In this document: positions 7,932 to 16,142 of the stretch, one piece after another
Layout: each line of letters begins with the position of its first letter
How positions within the stretch are numbered: position 1 is the stretch's first letter
Source: WQXF01 sp031552825
Lineage (GTDB): Bacteria > Bacillota > Clostridia > Christensenellales > Aristaeellaceae
Direction of reading: 5' to 3'
Length of the DNA stretch: 64,000 bases
NCBI GenBank assembly: GCA_031552825.1
Contig: JAVBMD010000019.1
Span: 1-64,000, forward strand
Notes under the pieces: generated by a model
Databases searched by the model: none
The model's input: only the letters and a program-made list of their open reading frames with translations
Told to the model about the DNA's origin: nothing
Position numbers and translations under genes: made by a program

Positions 7932-8501
7932 CTACCGCACAAACAGCGCCCCGATCACACCGGCCAGCACGGTCAATAAAATGGCGTTGACCTTAAAGCG
8001 AATGTTCGCGACCGCCACGCCGATGAAGATTAGCAGCAGTGGGATCGATACCACGGCCAATGGCGCGGAAAAGAGCTGCGCAAGCGATGCGCCCTCTTGC
8101 AACAGCACGCCCGAGGCGATCTGCAGCGCGGCGGCGGCGATCAGGCCTACCGCAGCGGGTTTCACGCCCGTCAGCAGACCGGACATGACGCGATTTTGCT
8201 TGTACTTGTCTAAAAAGCGCATCACCAGCGCGACGATAAAAAACGAGGGCAACATCACGCCCACCGTGGAGAAAATCGCGCCGGGCAGGCCTTGCGCGAG
8301 ATAGCCCACATAGGTGGCCGCGTTGATGGCGATAGGACCGGGTACCACCATGTCCAGCGCGTTCAGGTCGGCCAGCTGGGCGAGCGATACGCCGAAGGCC
8401 TGGCTTTCAGCCATAATCATCGATAGCATCGCATAGCCGCCGCCGAAACCGACGAGGCCGATCTTAAAGAAGGTCCAGAGCAGAGCGAGGTATAGCGTCA
8501 T
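7932..8501 (-). CDS. chrA: Chromate transporter, short chain (second half of a CHR pair)
   Basis: 189 residues, strongly hydrophobic with about six membrane segments. The block KIGLVGFGGGYAMLSMI and LADLNALDMVVPGPIAINAATYVGY are signatures of CHR (ChrA) half-proteins. Its ATG overlaps the stop of the preceding CHR gene by 4 bp, so the two are translationally coupled and should form a heterodimer. CHR proteins export chromate coupled to the membrane potential; in many anaerobes the true substrate is unproven. It converges on the nitroreductase gene with only a 21-bp gap. Confidence 0.88.
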   Translation of the reverse strand: MTLYLALLWTFFKIGLVGFGGGYAMLSMIMAESQAFGVSLAQLADLNALDMVVPGPIAINAATYVGYLAQGLPGAIFSTVGVMLPSFFIVALVMRFLDKYKQNRVMSGLLTGVKPAAVGLIAAAALQIASGVLLQEGASLAQLFSAPLAVVSIPLLLIFIGVAVANIRFKVNAILLTVLAGVIGALFVR

Positions 8502-9079
8502 TGCGCGGCGCCTCCTTTTTTGCGCTCATAAATGCTGTACAGGCAGCCCGCGAGGCCTGCGCCCAGCACGCAAAGCGGCGCGCTGACGCCGCCAAGCAGC
8601 ACAAGGCAGAATACCGCCAGCATCACCACGATGGCGAAGGCGCTCTTGATGTTGTGCCTGCCTAGCGAGAAGGCCGCCGATAGCACCAGCGCCGCCGAGG
8701 CGGCGCGGATGCAGCGCAGCGCGCCCATCGCGGGCCCGGCTTGGGGGACGTGCTGAATCAGGATCGTGGCCAGCAGCATGAGGACGAACGCTGAGATCGT
8801 CGAGCCAAAGGCCGCTGCCAGCATGCCCGCAAAACCCGCCGACCGGAGCCCTACGAAGGAAGCGCAGTTGAGCGCAATGACGCCGGGCAGGGTTTGGGAA
8901 AGCGTGGCGTACTCGAGGAACTCGTCCTTGGGCATCAGCCGATACTTTTCCACCACGTCCTTTTCGATCACCGGCAGCATCGCCAGCCCGCCGGCGAAGG
9001 TGAAGGTGCCCGCCTTAAAAAAGATCACAAACAGTGCCCACAGCGTTTGCGCGGTGGGCTTGTTATGTGTTTGCTCCAT
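8498..9079 (-). CDS. chrA: Chromate transporter, short chain (first half of a CHR pair)
   Basis: 193 residues; FKAGTFTFAGGLAMLPVI, DEFLEYATLSQTLPGVIALNCASFVGL and several hydrophobic helices mark the N-terminal-type CHR half. A GAGAGGAG site precedes the ATG at 9079. Together with the overlapping downstream gene it makes the bicistronic short-chain CHR system typical of Firmicutes, where the two half-proteins sit with opposite membrane orientation. This is not a frameshifted long-chain ChrA: each half has its own start, ribosome site and full set of conserved glycines. Confidence 0.88.
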   Translation of the reverse strand: MEQTHNKPTAQTLWALFVIFFKAGTFTFAGGLAMLPVIEKDVVEKYRLMPKDEFLEYATLSQTLPGVIALNCASFVGLRSAGFAGMLAAAFGSTISAFVLMLLATILIQHVPQAGPAMGALRCIRAASAALVLSAAFSLGRHNIKSAFAIVVMLAVFCLVLLGGVSAPLCVLGAGLAGCLYSIYERKKGGAAQ

Positions 9080-9157
9080 TGCGCTATTTCTCCTCTCGAT
9101 ATGCCATGCTCGTTATTATACACCAGTAGGGCGGATTGGTCGAGGGCGAAGGGAATG

Positions 9158-9199
9158 AAAAAACGAGGGCTGTTCCAACCGAACAACCCCCGTTTTTTT
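9158..9199 (-). terminator. Terminator of the LacI/oxidoreductase transcript
   Basis: Long arms AAAAAACGAGGGCTGTTC and GAACAACCCCCGTTTTTT around a 5-nt loop, with runs of T on both strands. It lies 25 bp past the stop of the Gfo/Idh gene and isolates it from chrA. Confidence 0.85.
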
Positions 9200-9224
9200 A
9201 GAACTGACTTACAACAGAACTGGC

Positions 9225-10337
9225 TTACAGCAGAACTTCCTTCCCGCTCTCGGCGGATTGATAGATAGCCTCCAAGATGCGGGTTACAGTCAGCGCCTGC
9301 TCGGGCAGCACCAGCGGATCCTTCTTGGGATCGATGACGCACTCCAGCCATTGCTTGGCCTCCAGCACGCCCGGCGCGCCGTTTCCGCCGCTGAAGTAGG
9401 CGACCGCGCCGCCCTTGGCCATGATGGCGTCCATAAGCAGGCCGTTGCGACCGCGGTTGAAGTGCAGCTCGTCCTGCGAGTAGCTCATTCCGGAGCGGAT
9501 TTCCGCGCCGGCTTTGGTGCCGCAAAGCGTGGTCGAAGCCTCGCGGGATTCCATCAGGTTGATCGCCCACGAGGATTCCAGCGCGATGGTGGAGCCGTCC
9601 TCCATCTTGATGAAGCCGAAGGCCGAGTCTTCCACCTCGTAGGTCTCAGGATCCCAAGGGCCAAAGGCGTTGCCTTCGGTAGCGTGCGGCAGGTGGCCCA
9701 GTTTGTAGAACACGCTGCCGGTGACGCTCTTGGGCTTGTAGTTGTTCATCATCCACAGCGTCATGTCCAGCGCGTGGGTGCCGATATCGATCAGCGGGCC
9801 GCCGCCTTGCAGCGCCTTGTTGGGGAACACGCCCCAGGTGGGTACGCCGCGGCGGCGGATGGCGTGCGCTTTGGCGTAGTAGATCTCGCCCAGCTCTCCC
9901 TTTTCGCAGGCGGTGTGCAGCGACATCACCTCGGGGCGGAAACGGTTCTGGTAGCCGATGGTGAATTTCTTGCCGCTCTTTTTCCACGCGTCCACCATCT
10001 TCTGGGCGTCGGCGGAGGTGTGCGCCATAGGCTTTTCGCACATCACGTGCTTACCAGCGGCGAAGGCGTCGACCGTGATGGGGGAGTGGGATACGTTGGG
10101 CGTCAGCACGTGTACGACGTCTACGTCCGAATCGGCCAGCAGCTGACGGTAATCCTCGCACCATTTTGCGCCGGGCGCGCCGAATTCCTTCGCGGCTTTC
10201 TGCGCGCGCTCGGGAATGATGTCGCAGAAATACACCATTTCGCACAGATCGCTGTTGAGCTTCAGCCCCGGCATGTGTTTCTGGTTTGCGATGCCGCCGC
10301 ACCCGATCAATCCGACCTGCAATTTTCCGTTTTTCAT
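9225..10337 (-). CDS. Gfo/Idh/MocA family NAD(P)-dependent oxidoreductase
   Basis: 370 residues. The N-terminus VGLIGCGGIANQKHMPGLK is the Rossmann glycine loop; VLTPNVSHSPITVDAFAAGKHVMCEKPMAH contains the conserved EKP, whose lysine contacts the nicotinamide and substrate. The C-terminal half is the mixed beta-sheet substrate domain, with GGPLIDIGTHALDMTLWMM. Such enzymes oxidise sugars, inositols or sugar acids. The AAGGAGAG site is well placed. It follows a LacI-type regulator after 31 bp and faces a xylose-isomerase-like epimerase/isomerase gene, so a catabolic role on a sugar or polyol is likely; the substrate is not determinable. Confidence 0.9.
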   Translation of the reverse strand: MKNGKLQVGLIGCGGIANQKHMPGLKLNSDLCEMVYFCDIIPERAQKAAKEFGAPGAKWCEDYRQLLADSDVDVVHVLTPNVSHSPITVDAFAAGKHVMCEKPMAHTSADAQKMVDAWKKSGKKFTIGYQNRFRPEVMSLHTACEKGELGEIYYAKAHAIRRRGVPTWGVFPNKALQGGGPLIDIGTHALDMTLWMMNNYKPKSVTGSVFYKLGHLPHATEGNAFGPWDPETYEVEDSAFGFIKMEDGSTIALESSWAINLMESREASTTLCGTKAGAEIRSGMSYSQDELHFNRGRNGLLMDAIMAKGGAVAYFSGGNGAPGVLEAKQWLECVIDPKKDPLVLPEQALTVTRILEAIYQSAESGKEVLL

Positions 10338-10368
10338 GGTTTCTCTCTCCTTCTTTGCTGGTTCAATA

Positions 10369-11358
10369 TCAGGTCGAGCCGCGCACGATGAGCTCGGCGT
10401 CGACCAACATCCGTTGGGAAAGCGGGGGCTGACCGGCGATCATGCGCAGCAGCGTGGAGCAGGCCAACTTGCCGATCTCATAACGCGGCTGATGCACGGT
10501 GGTCAGCGGGGGATCGCACATGGCGGAAACCTCGCGGTTGTCAAAACCGATCACCGCCAGTTCGCTGGGCACGTCGATGCCGTTGCGCCGCGCGGCGCGC
10601 AACACCGCCGCTGCGCAGATGTCCGATACGCAGAAGATGGCGTCGGGACGTTGGCCGCAGGCGAATAGCTCCGTCGCGGCGCAGAGCGACTCGTTGTATT
10701 CCATAGACGGCAGGTAAGTGATCTGCCCCTCCCAAGTGGGTAGCCCGGCGGCAGACAGCGCATCGCGGAACCCCGCTTCGCGGCGGTTGGCGAAAGGGTA
10801 GATGCGCGCGAGGTTGAGCATAGCGATCCGCCTGCGCCCGATGGAGTGCAGATAGTTGACCGCGCTGTAGGCCGCGGCGTAATCGTCAACCGCCACGTAG
10901 GGATAGGGCAGCGCTTCATCATACTCGCAACCCAGCACCACCGGGATGCTCGGATCCAGCTTGGCCAGCAGCGCATGGGCGTTGCTGGTGTGGTCGAGCA
11001 CGATGAGGCCGTCGGTCATGCCCCGCTCCAGATAGGGCGGGATATGGGCGTTGCGCTCGCCGCCCTCCTGCACCTGCGTGATGAACATCGTATAGCCTTG
11101 GCGCACCGCTACGTCGTCGATACCGGCTAGCACCTCTGTGTAGAATGAGTTAAAGGGTACCAGCACCCCGATGAGGTTGCGGCGCGCGGCGTGCGGCGCA
11201 CGCTTCTTCGGCGCTTGGTAACCGAGCTGGCGCGCGGTTTCCAGCACCCTTTGGGTGGTTTCCTCTGCCACGTTATTCTTGCCGCTGAGCACCCTCGATA
11301 CGGTGGCGATGGATACCCCCGCTGCCGCTGAAATTTCCTGCACGGTTACACGCGCCAC
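10369..11358 (-). CDS. LacI family transcriptional regulator
   Basis: 329 residues from the GTG at 11358, chosen because the helix-turn-helix ARVTVQEISAAAGVSIATVSRV should be at the extreme N-terminus and AAAGGG precedes it; the frame remains open upstream but codes nothing family-like. Residues 60-329 form the periplasmic-binding-protein-like effector domain (LIGVLVPFNSFYTEVLAGID, and GFDNREVSAMCDPPLTTVHQ). It shares a transcript with the oxidoreductase gene behind it and is divergent from the sugar isomerase gene; palindromes in the intervening 200 bp are likely operators. Effector unknown. Confidence 0.92.
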   Translation of the reverse strand: MARVTVQEISAAAGVSIATVSRVLSGKNNVAEETTQRVLETARQLGYQAPKKRAPHAARRNLIGVLVPFNSFYTEVLAGIDDVAVRQGYTMFITQVQEGGERNAHIPPYLERGMTDGLIVLDHTSNAHALLAKLDPSIPVVLGCEYDEALPYPYVAVDDYAAAYSAVNYLHSIGRRRIAMLNLARIYPFANRREAGFRDALSAAGLPTWEGQITYLPSMEYNESLCAATELFACGQRPDAIFCVSDICAAAVLRAARRNGIDVPSELAVIGFDNREVSAMCDPPLTTVHQPRYEIGKLACSTLLRMIAGQPPLSQRMLVDAELIVRGST

Positions 11359-11382
11359 GCTATCACGCCCTTTGCTGGTACT

Positions 11383-11421
11383 ATTGTACACGCAAAGTAT
11401 GAAAAAAGCAATTCTTTTCAT
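11383..11421 (-). promoter_or_regulatory. Promoter of the lacI gene with overlapping palindrome
   Basis: Reverse-strand -35 TTGCTT (11411-11406), 17 bp, -10 TACAAT (11388-11383). A 23-bp palindrome with 7-bp arms ATGAAAA / TTTTCAT at 11399-11421 covers the -35 box, which suggests autorepression. Confidence 0.65.
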
Positions 11422-11508
11422 TTGCGAGTTTTCCTTGTGTTTGTTGACATTTTTCGGCGTGCATGATAGCATGTGTATGAAAATATGATTTCTTGACGAA
11501 TGAATTTA

Positions 11509-11536
11509 CAATGAAAATTCTCATATTTTTTCATTG
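11509..11536. promoter_or_regulatory. Palindromic operator candidate before the sugar isomerase gene
   Basis: Perfect 9-bp arms CAATGAAAA (11509-11517) and TTTTCATTG (11528-11536) around a 10-bp A/T-rich centre. Its inner core repeats the ATGAAAA/TTTTCAT motif found at the lacI promoter about 110 bp away. It lies just upstream of the isomerase ribosome site, so a bound repressor would block transcription. Confidence 0.6.
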
Positions 11537-11569
11537 CCTTACACTACAGAATGTATGGAGGGGAAGAAC

Positions 11570-12424
11570 ATGAAGGTCGGCATTCAGCTCTATTCGGTGC
11601 GCAACAGCATGGCGCAAGATCCCGTGGGTACCATCCGCAAGGTGGCGGAAACCGGTTACCGATCCTTTGAGGTGGCCAATGGCAACACCGCCGCCGATCC
11701 CGGCGTGGGCTTTGGCGTCCCTGTCAAGGAGATGCGCGCGCTGCTCGGCGATCTTGGCGCCAACATCTTCAGCGCGCACCTCTCGCCGCTGGATCCGGCG
11801 CAGATGGATCCGATTCTCGAATATCATAAGGAGATCGGCACCAAGTTCTTCGTGCAGCCCATCGATTTCTTTGCGGACCGCGACGCGGTGCTCAGGGAGG
11901 CCGATCGGTTTAACCGCGTCGGCGAGCGCTGCCGCGAATACGGCATGGAGTTCCTCTATCACAACCACTATCATGAGTTTCAAACCCTCGGCGGCGAGCA
12001 GGTGTATGAGACGATCATGAAAAACACCGATCCCGAGCTGGTCAAGATCGAGCTGGATACCTATTGGGTGATGCGCGGCGCGCACGATCCGATCGAGACG
12101 CTCAAGCGATACGGCAAGCGCGTCCGCTTGGTGCATCAGAAGGATTACCCCAAGGGCATGGAGGCGCAAATCGATCTGCTCAGCGCCGTGGAAGCCGCCC
12201 ACGCCAACGTGGATATGCAGTACTTCATCAAGACCATCGACCCGGCCACCTTTACCGAGATCGGCACCGGAATGATGGACATTCAAGGCATCATCGATAC
12301 CGCCGCCACGGCCTGCGATTGCGCGTACATCGTGCTCGAGCAGGATATCAGCCAGCATGACGAGCTGGAGAGCATCCGCATCAGTATGGACAGCTTTAAG
12401 AAGTTTAGGGGCATCGAGTGGTAA
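11570..12424 (+). CDS. Sugar phosphate isomerase/epimerase (xylose-isomerase-like TIM barrel)
   Basis: 284 residues from the ATG at 11570, which follows GGAGGGG. The TIM barrel of AP-endonuclease/xylose-isomerase type is recognised from the MKVGIQLYSVRNSM start, FLYHNHYHEF with metal-binding histidine, VKIELDTYWV, LVHQKDYPKG and the terminal IVLEQD. The conserved Glu, Asp, His and Glu metal ligands seem to be present. Relatives include inosose dehydratases and keto-sugar epimerases. It is divergent from the LacI regulator and oxidoreductase, so the three likely form one sugar or inositol-type catabolic unit. The specific reaction is not determined. Confidence 0.88.
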   Translation: MKVGIQLYSVRNSMAQDPVGTIRKVAETGYRSFEVANGNTAADPGVGFGVPVKEMRALLGDLGANIFSAHLSPLDPAQMDPILEYHKEIGTKFFVQPIDFFADRDAVLREADRFNRVGERCREYGMEFLYHNHYHEFQTLGGEQVYETIMKNTDPELVKIELDTYWVMRGAHDPIETLKRYGKRVRLVHQKDYPKGMEAQIDLLSAVEAAHANVDMQYFIKTIDPATFTEIGTGMMDIQGIIDTAATACDCAYIVLEQDISQHDELESIRISMDSFKKFRGIEW

Positions 12425-12443
12425 ACCATCGCCCGATATCCTT

Positions 12444-12488
12444 GCCCAGCCGCATCGCGAGGGAAAGCGACAGCGGCTGGGCTTTTTT
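12444..12488 (+). terminator. Terminator of the sugar isomerase gene
   Basis: Arms GCCCAGCCGC (12444-12453) and GCGGCTGGGC (12473-12482), then TTTTTT. Twenty bp past the stop codon. Confidence 0.88.
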
Positions 12489-12508
12489 GAAAGTATTTTT
12501 CGAAACAG

Positions 12509-12579
12509 TCTATGAATTTTATAGATTTTCCTTGACATGAGAATGCGTGCGGTGTATTATATCTATGGAAAAGATAGAT
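12509..12579 (+). promoter_or_regulatory. Promoter flanked by two identical TCTAT-N7-ATAGA operators
   Basis: Sigma-A promoter TTGACA (12532-12537), 17 bp, TATTAT (12555-12560). One copy of the dyad TCTAT-N7-ATAGA lies at 12509-12525, just upstream of the -35, and a second copy at 12562-12578, at the expected start of transcription. The dyad centres are 53 bp apart, close to five helical turns, so the same face of DNA is presented. The downstream gene product carries a helix-turn-helix and is the likely ligand. Confidence 0.75.
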
Positions 12580-12593
12580 AAGCGGGTGAACGC

Positions 12594-13634
12594 ATGCCAG
12601 ATTCACAGACGAATCGTCTTGCCGAGGCCGATGACGCCAGCCTGCGGCGCGGCTTCGACGCGCAGTTCCGCTGCCTGTTTTGCGCGGCGCAATCGGCGAG
12701 CGAGCCCGCCGCGCGGGCGCATTTGGCGCAGGCGCACGGCTCGGCGCTGGAGGCGTTGTTGGCGCTGGATAAGCGCCATACCGGGCTTACCGACATACAG
12801 AAATCGCTGCTGCGCCAATGGAAAGCCGGGGCATCCGATACCGACATCGCGGATGCTCGGGGGGTTAGCGTATCGACGCTGCGCAATCAGCGCTTCGCCT
12901 TGCGCGAGCGCGAGCGCGAGGCGCGGCTTTTGCTGGCGGTGCTTTCGTTAGCCGGGTTGAGCGACCGGAAGCGGGCGCGGCAGGCCATCGTCGGCGAGGG
13001 CGATGCGGAGCGCCTCTTTCGCGAGGGAAGGCTCGGTGTCATGCCGGTGCGCCCCAAGAAGCAGCATGCCGTCATGCTCCGTTTCGCGGCGCTGTTTGAG
13101 CCGGGCGCGACCTACACCGAAGCCGAGGTCAAGCAGCGCATCGAACCGATCTGGCCGGATCACGCCATGGTACGGCGCTATTTGGTGGACGCCGGGTTGA
13201 TCCGGCGCACCGCGGACGGCCGGAGCTATTGGCGCGAGCCGAGCCAACCGATAAAGGAGGAACCCACCATGGCCATCGACAAAAAGGCCGCCAAGGAAGC
13301 CTACAAGAATACCATCCCGCCCATGGGCATTTACTGCCTGTGCGACGAGCAAACCGGCCGCTGTGTGATCGCGGGTGACCGCAACCTGCCTAGCGTAATG
13401 AACCGCTTTCGCTTTTTGATGGGCGGCGGCGGCGCGCAGCCCGGCGGTCCGTTCAGCGATCCGCGGCTGTTTGCCGACTACGCCGATCACCCCAACGCGT
13501 TTCGTTATGAGGTGCTCGAGAGCGTGGATGTCGCCAAGTGCGCCACGCGCGAGGAGGCGGCGGACAAGCTGGAGGCGCTGCTCAAGGAGGCGCTGCCGCG
13601 CTACGCCGACCGGCCGCAGTACATCTACAAATAG
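12594..13634 (+). CDS. Fused zinc-finger/LuxR-HTH/DUF2087 regulator and GIY-YIG-like domain protein
   Basis: 346 residues with four parts. Residues 27-48 form a C2H2-like finger (Cys27, Cys30, His43, His48). Residues 60-110 are a LuxR/GerE-type helix-turn-helix (HTGLTDIQKSLLRQWKAG, then SDTDIADARGVSVSTLRNQR). Residues 155-215 are DUF2087 (KQHAVMLRFAALFEPG, then HAMVRRYLVDAGLIRR). Residues 226-346 resemble the small GIY-YIG proteins that usually occur as a separate neighbour gene (AYKNTIPPMGIYCL); GIY is kept but YIG is changed to IAG and the catalytic arginine and glutamate are not evident. An internal AAAGGAGG with ATG at 13269 precedes this last part in frame, so it may also be made alone. 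Probably a self-regulating DNA-binding protein; the regulated process is unknown. Confidence 0.8.
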   Translation: MPDSQTNRLAEADDASLRRGFDAQFRCLFCAAQSASEPAARAHLAQAHGSALEALLALDKRHTGLTDIQKSLLRQWKAGASDTDIADARGVSVSTLRNQRFALREREREARLLLAVLSLAGLSDRKRARQAIVGEGDAERLFREGRLGVMPVRPKKQHAVMLRFAALFEPGATYTEAEVKQRIEPIWPDHAMVRRYLVDAGLIRRTADGRSYWREPSQPIKEEPTMAIDKKAAKEAYKNTIPPMGIYCLCDEQTGRCVIAGDRNLPSVMNRFRFLMGGGGAQPGGPFSDPRLFADYADHPNAFRYEVLESVDVAKCATREEAADKLEALLKEALPRYADRPQYIYK

Positions 13635-13658
13635 CGCGTCTCGCCGAGGGATGCAAAA

Positions 13659-13717
13659 CGGAGCGATGCGAAAGCATGCGGCTCCTTTTTTTGCGAAAGC
13701 ATGCGGCTCCTTTTTTT
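13659..13717 (+). terminator. Terminator with a tandemly duplicated 3' half
   Basis: GGAGCGATGC-gaaa-GCATGCGGCTCC folds as a hairpin followed by seven T. A 25-bp unit starting GCGAAAGCATG and ending in the T-run occurs twice without any mismatch, at 13668-13692 and 13693-13717, so the right arm and U-tract are doubled. Confidence 0.75.
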
Positions 13718-13797
13718 CGCCTGTAGAATTTTCGAAAAATATGATATACTATTCTGTATGCGAATTTCGTTCGTAAATCCAAACACAGGGAAGTACT

Positions 13798-15132
13798 ATG
13801 ACGTTTCAAGACATGCACCTCATCGCGCCGCTGCTTTCGGCGGTGCGTGCCTACGGCTATGAGCAGCCGACCCCGATTCAAGCACAAACCATCCCGCTGG
13901 TGCTCTCCGGCAAGGATGTGCTGGGCTGCGCGCAAACCGGCACCGGCAAGACGGCGGCTTTTGCGCTGCCGATGCTGCAGCTGCTGGCTGCGCGACCGTT
14001 AACCGTCGGCCACCGGCCGATCCGCGCGCTGATCCTTACGCCGACCCGCGAGTTGGCGATGCAAATCTACGAGAACTTTGTGATCTACGGCAAGCAGCTC
14101 AAGCTGCGCGCCTGCGTGGTCTTCGGCGGCGTGCCGCAAAAGCCACAGACCGACGCCCTCCAGCGCGGCGTGGACATCCTCGTCGCCACGCCGGGCCGAC
14201 TGAACGACCTGATTGGCCAAGGCTTCATTCGCTTGAGCAGCCTAGAAATCTTTGTGCTTGACGAGGCCGATCGCATGCTGGACATGGGCTTCATTCATGA
14301 TGTGCGCCGGGTGTTGGCGCAGCTGCCCCCGAAGCGGCAGACGCTGTTTTTCTCGGCCACGATGCCGCCGGAGGTGGAATCACTGGCGGTCAGCATCTTG
14401 CATGATCCGGCCACGGTGAAGGTCGATCCGGTGACCAGCACGGTGGATAGCATCCGGCAGGCGCTTTACCACGTAGACAAGGCCAACAAAAAGCTGCTGT
14501 TGGCGCACTTGCTGCGCCAGCCGGAGGTGGAGAGCGCGCTGGTGTTCGTGCGCACCAAGCACGGCGCCGACCGCGTGGTGCGGGAGCTGGCGCGAGCGGA
14601 CATCGAGGCGCGCGCCATCCACGGCGACAAATCGCAAAACGCGCGGCAGGAGGCGCTCGGCCTGTTCAAAACCGGCAAGATCCGCGTGCTGGTGGCCACC
14701 GATATCGCGGCGCGTGGCATCGATATCGCCGGGCTTTCCCACGTGTTCAACCACGATCTGCCCAACGAGCCGGAGGCCTACATCCACCGCATCGGGCGCA
14801 CCGGGCGCGCCGGGCAAGCTGGCGACGCCATCAGCTTCTGCTGCATCGATGAAATGAAGGATCTGCACGCCATTGAGAAATTGACCGGCCGACGCATTCC
14901 GCGGCTGGAGAGCCCATGGCCGATGGAGGTATTGACCCCCTCGGAGCCCAAGCCGCGCGGCCCGCGTCCCTCCAAGTTGGGCATGGACGGCCAGCCCCTG
15001 CGCCAGGCTCATGCGCGCACCGTTCATCCGCCGCGCGCAAAAGCCGAAGCCGCGCCGAAGCAGAGCGCTCCCGCCGCCGCAGGCGCGCCCAAGCGCCGCC
15101 GCAGGCGCAGGCCGGGCACTTCATCGCGCTAG
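13798..15132 (+). CDS. rhlE: DEAD-box ATP-dependent RNA helicase (RhlE-like)
   Basis: 444 residues. All helicase motifs are visible: Q motif PTPIQAQTIP, motif I AQTGTGKT (about residue 45), Ia PTRELA, Ib ATPGRLND, II DEAD, III SAT, IV LVFVRTK, V ATDIAARGID and VI HRIGRTGRAG. The last 70 residues are a disordered basic tail (KPRGPRPSK... and a run of arginines) that would bind RNA non-specifically. Bacterial RhlE-like helicases unwind short RNA duplexes in ribosome assembly and mRNA turnover, often at low temperature. Monocistronic: terminators precede it and a gap of 157 bp with its own ribosome site follows. Confidence 0.95.
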   Translation: MTFQDMHLIAPLLSAVRAYGYEQPTPIQAQTIPLVLSGKDVLGCAQTGTGKTAAFALPMLQLLAARPLTVGHRPIRALILTPTRELAMQIYENFVIYGKQLKLRACVVFGGVPQKPQTDALQRGVDILVATPGRLNDLIGQGFIRLSSLEIFVLDEADRMLDMGFIHDVRRVLAQLPPKRQTLFFSATMPPEVESLAVSILHDPATVKVDPVTSTVDSIRQALYHVDKANKKLLLAHLLRQPEVESALVFVRTKHGADRVVRELARADIEARAIHGDKSQNARQEALGLFKTGKIRVLVATDIAARGIDIAGLSHVFNHDLPNEPEAYIHRIGRTGRAGQAGDAISFCCIDEMKDLHAIEKLTGRRIPRLESPWPMEVLTPSEPKPRGPRPSKLGMDGQPLRQAHARTVHPPRAKAEAAPKQSAPAAAGAPKRRRRRRPGTSSR

Positions 15133-15289
15133 CAGGATTTTTTCGCTATTTGTGGAAATATTCTTTAGGGCTTGCTTCATACGGCAGGGTTTTTCCTCAT
15201 ACGATTGTAAGCGTTGCATGAAACGGACCGACCCATACGTTATATAGTGTGCTTGCAAAGAGTTCTCCGCCAAAAGGAGGCGCATTCTT

Positions 15290-16129
15290 ATGACGAAACG
15301 ACCACATTGGAAGTCTTGGATATTGGCATGCCTGTGCTTCGCTGCGTTGCTTACGGTTTCCGCCTGCGTGCGCAAGGAAGATAAACCGAGCTTTGACACG
15401 CTGAACATCGTTACCTTTGCCCCGATTACCACACAGGGCGCTGGCGGGCTCCCCACTTCCACCGACGATGGCTGGGCAAATTGGGGTGCGCAAGGCACGC
15501 AGGCCGCGGGAAATATGACGATCAGCACGCCCGCGCCTACTGTGATGGTGACACCGACCCCTTCGCCCTCCCCCTCGCCGACGCCCAATGCCAACCTGCT
15601 CAAGTACGGCGCGGAGGGCGACAAGGTGCGCTCCATGCAGCAGCGGCTGAAGGATCTCGGTTACCTCAGCGGCAAGGCTGACGGCATGTTCGGCTATGGC
15701 ACCGAGGACGCGCTCAAGGCCTTCCAGCGCGCCAACGGCCTCTCCGCCGACGGCGTGGCTGGTCCGAAAACATTGGAGAAGCTCAATTCCTCCAAGGCAA
15801 AGAAGAAGAACACCTCGGAGGTTTCCGGCTCGGCACGCTCGACCTCCGTACCCAAGCTCAAGGAGTACACGCCCTCACAGCCCGACAAATACCGTTTCCT
15901 AGAGGCGGGCAGCAGCGGCAAGGACGTGACCAAGCTGCAAAACCGCCTGCGTGAGCTGGGCTACCTGAACCAGAGCGCCAACGGCAGCTATGACGCGGCC
16001 ACCGAAGCGGCAGTTATCGCCTTCCAAGAGCGCAACGGGCAGTGGGTGGACGGCGTTGCGGGCGAGGATACGCAGACGCGGCTGTTCAGCAGCAAGGCTT
16101 TGCCCGCCAAGGGCGGCAGCATCGATTGA
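15290..16129 (+). CDS. Lipoprotein with two peptidoglycan-binding domains
   Basis: 279 residues; strong AAAAGGAGG site. The N-terminus MTKRPHWKSWILACLCFAALL ends in the lipobox VSAC (Cys about residue 25), so the mature protein is anchored in the membrane. A low-complexity TPSPSPSPTP spacer follows, then two PG_binding_1 repeats at about residues 103-160 (LKYGAEGDKVRSMQQRLKDLGYL.. and ..FQRANGLSADGVAGPKTLEKL) and 205-265 (GSSGKDVTKLQNRLRELGYL.. and VDGVAGEDTQTRL). No catalytic domain is present, so it probably attaches to or organises the cell wall. A related three-repeat protein is encoded at 43438. Confidence 0.9.
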   Translation: MTKRPHWKSWILACLCFAALLTVSACVRKEDKPSFDTLNIVTFAPITTQGAGGLPTSTDDGWANWGAQGTQAAGNMTISTPAPTVMVTPTPSPSPSPTPNANLLKYGAEGDKVRSMQQRLKDLGYLSGKADGMFGYGTEDALKAFQRANGLSADGVAGPKTLEKLNSSKAKKKNTSEVSGSARSTSVPKLKEYTPSQPDKYRFLEAGSSGKDVTKLQNRLRELGYLNQSANGSYDAATEAAVIAFQERNGQWVDGVAGEDTQTRLFSSKALPAKGGSID

Positions 16130-16142
16130 TTATCGGGACATA

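Noticed and set aside
7932..9079. Frameshifted long chromate transporter
   Set aside because: Both halves have their own ribosome site, start and complete CHR signature; the paired short-chain form is normal in Firmicutes.
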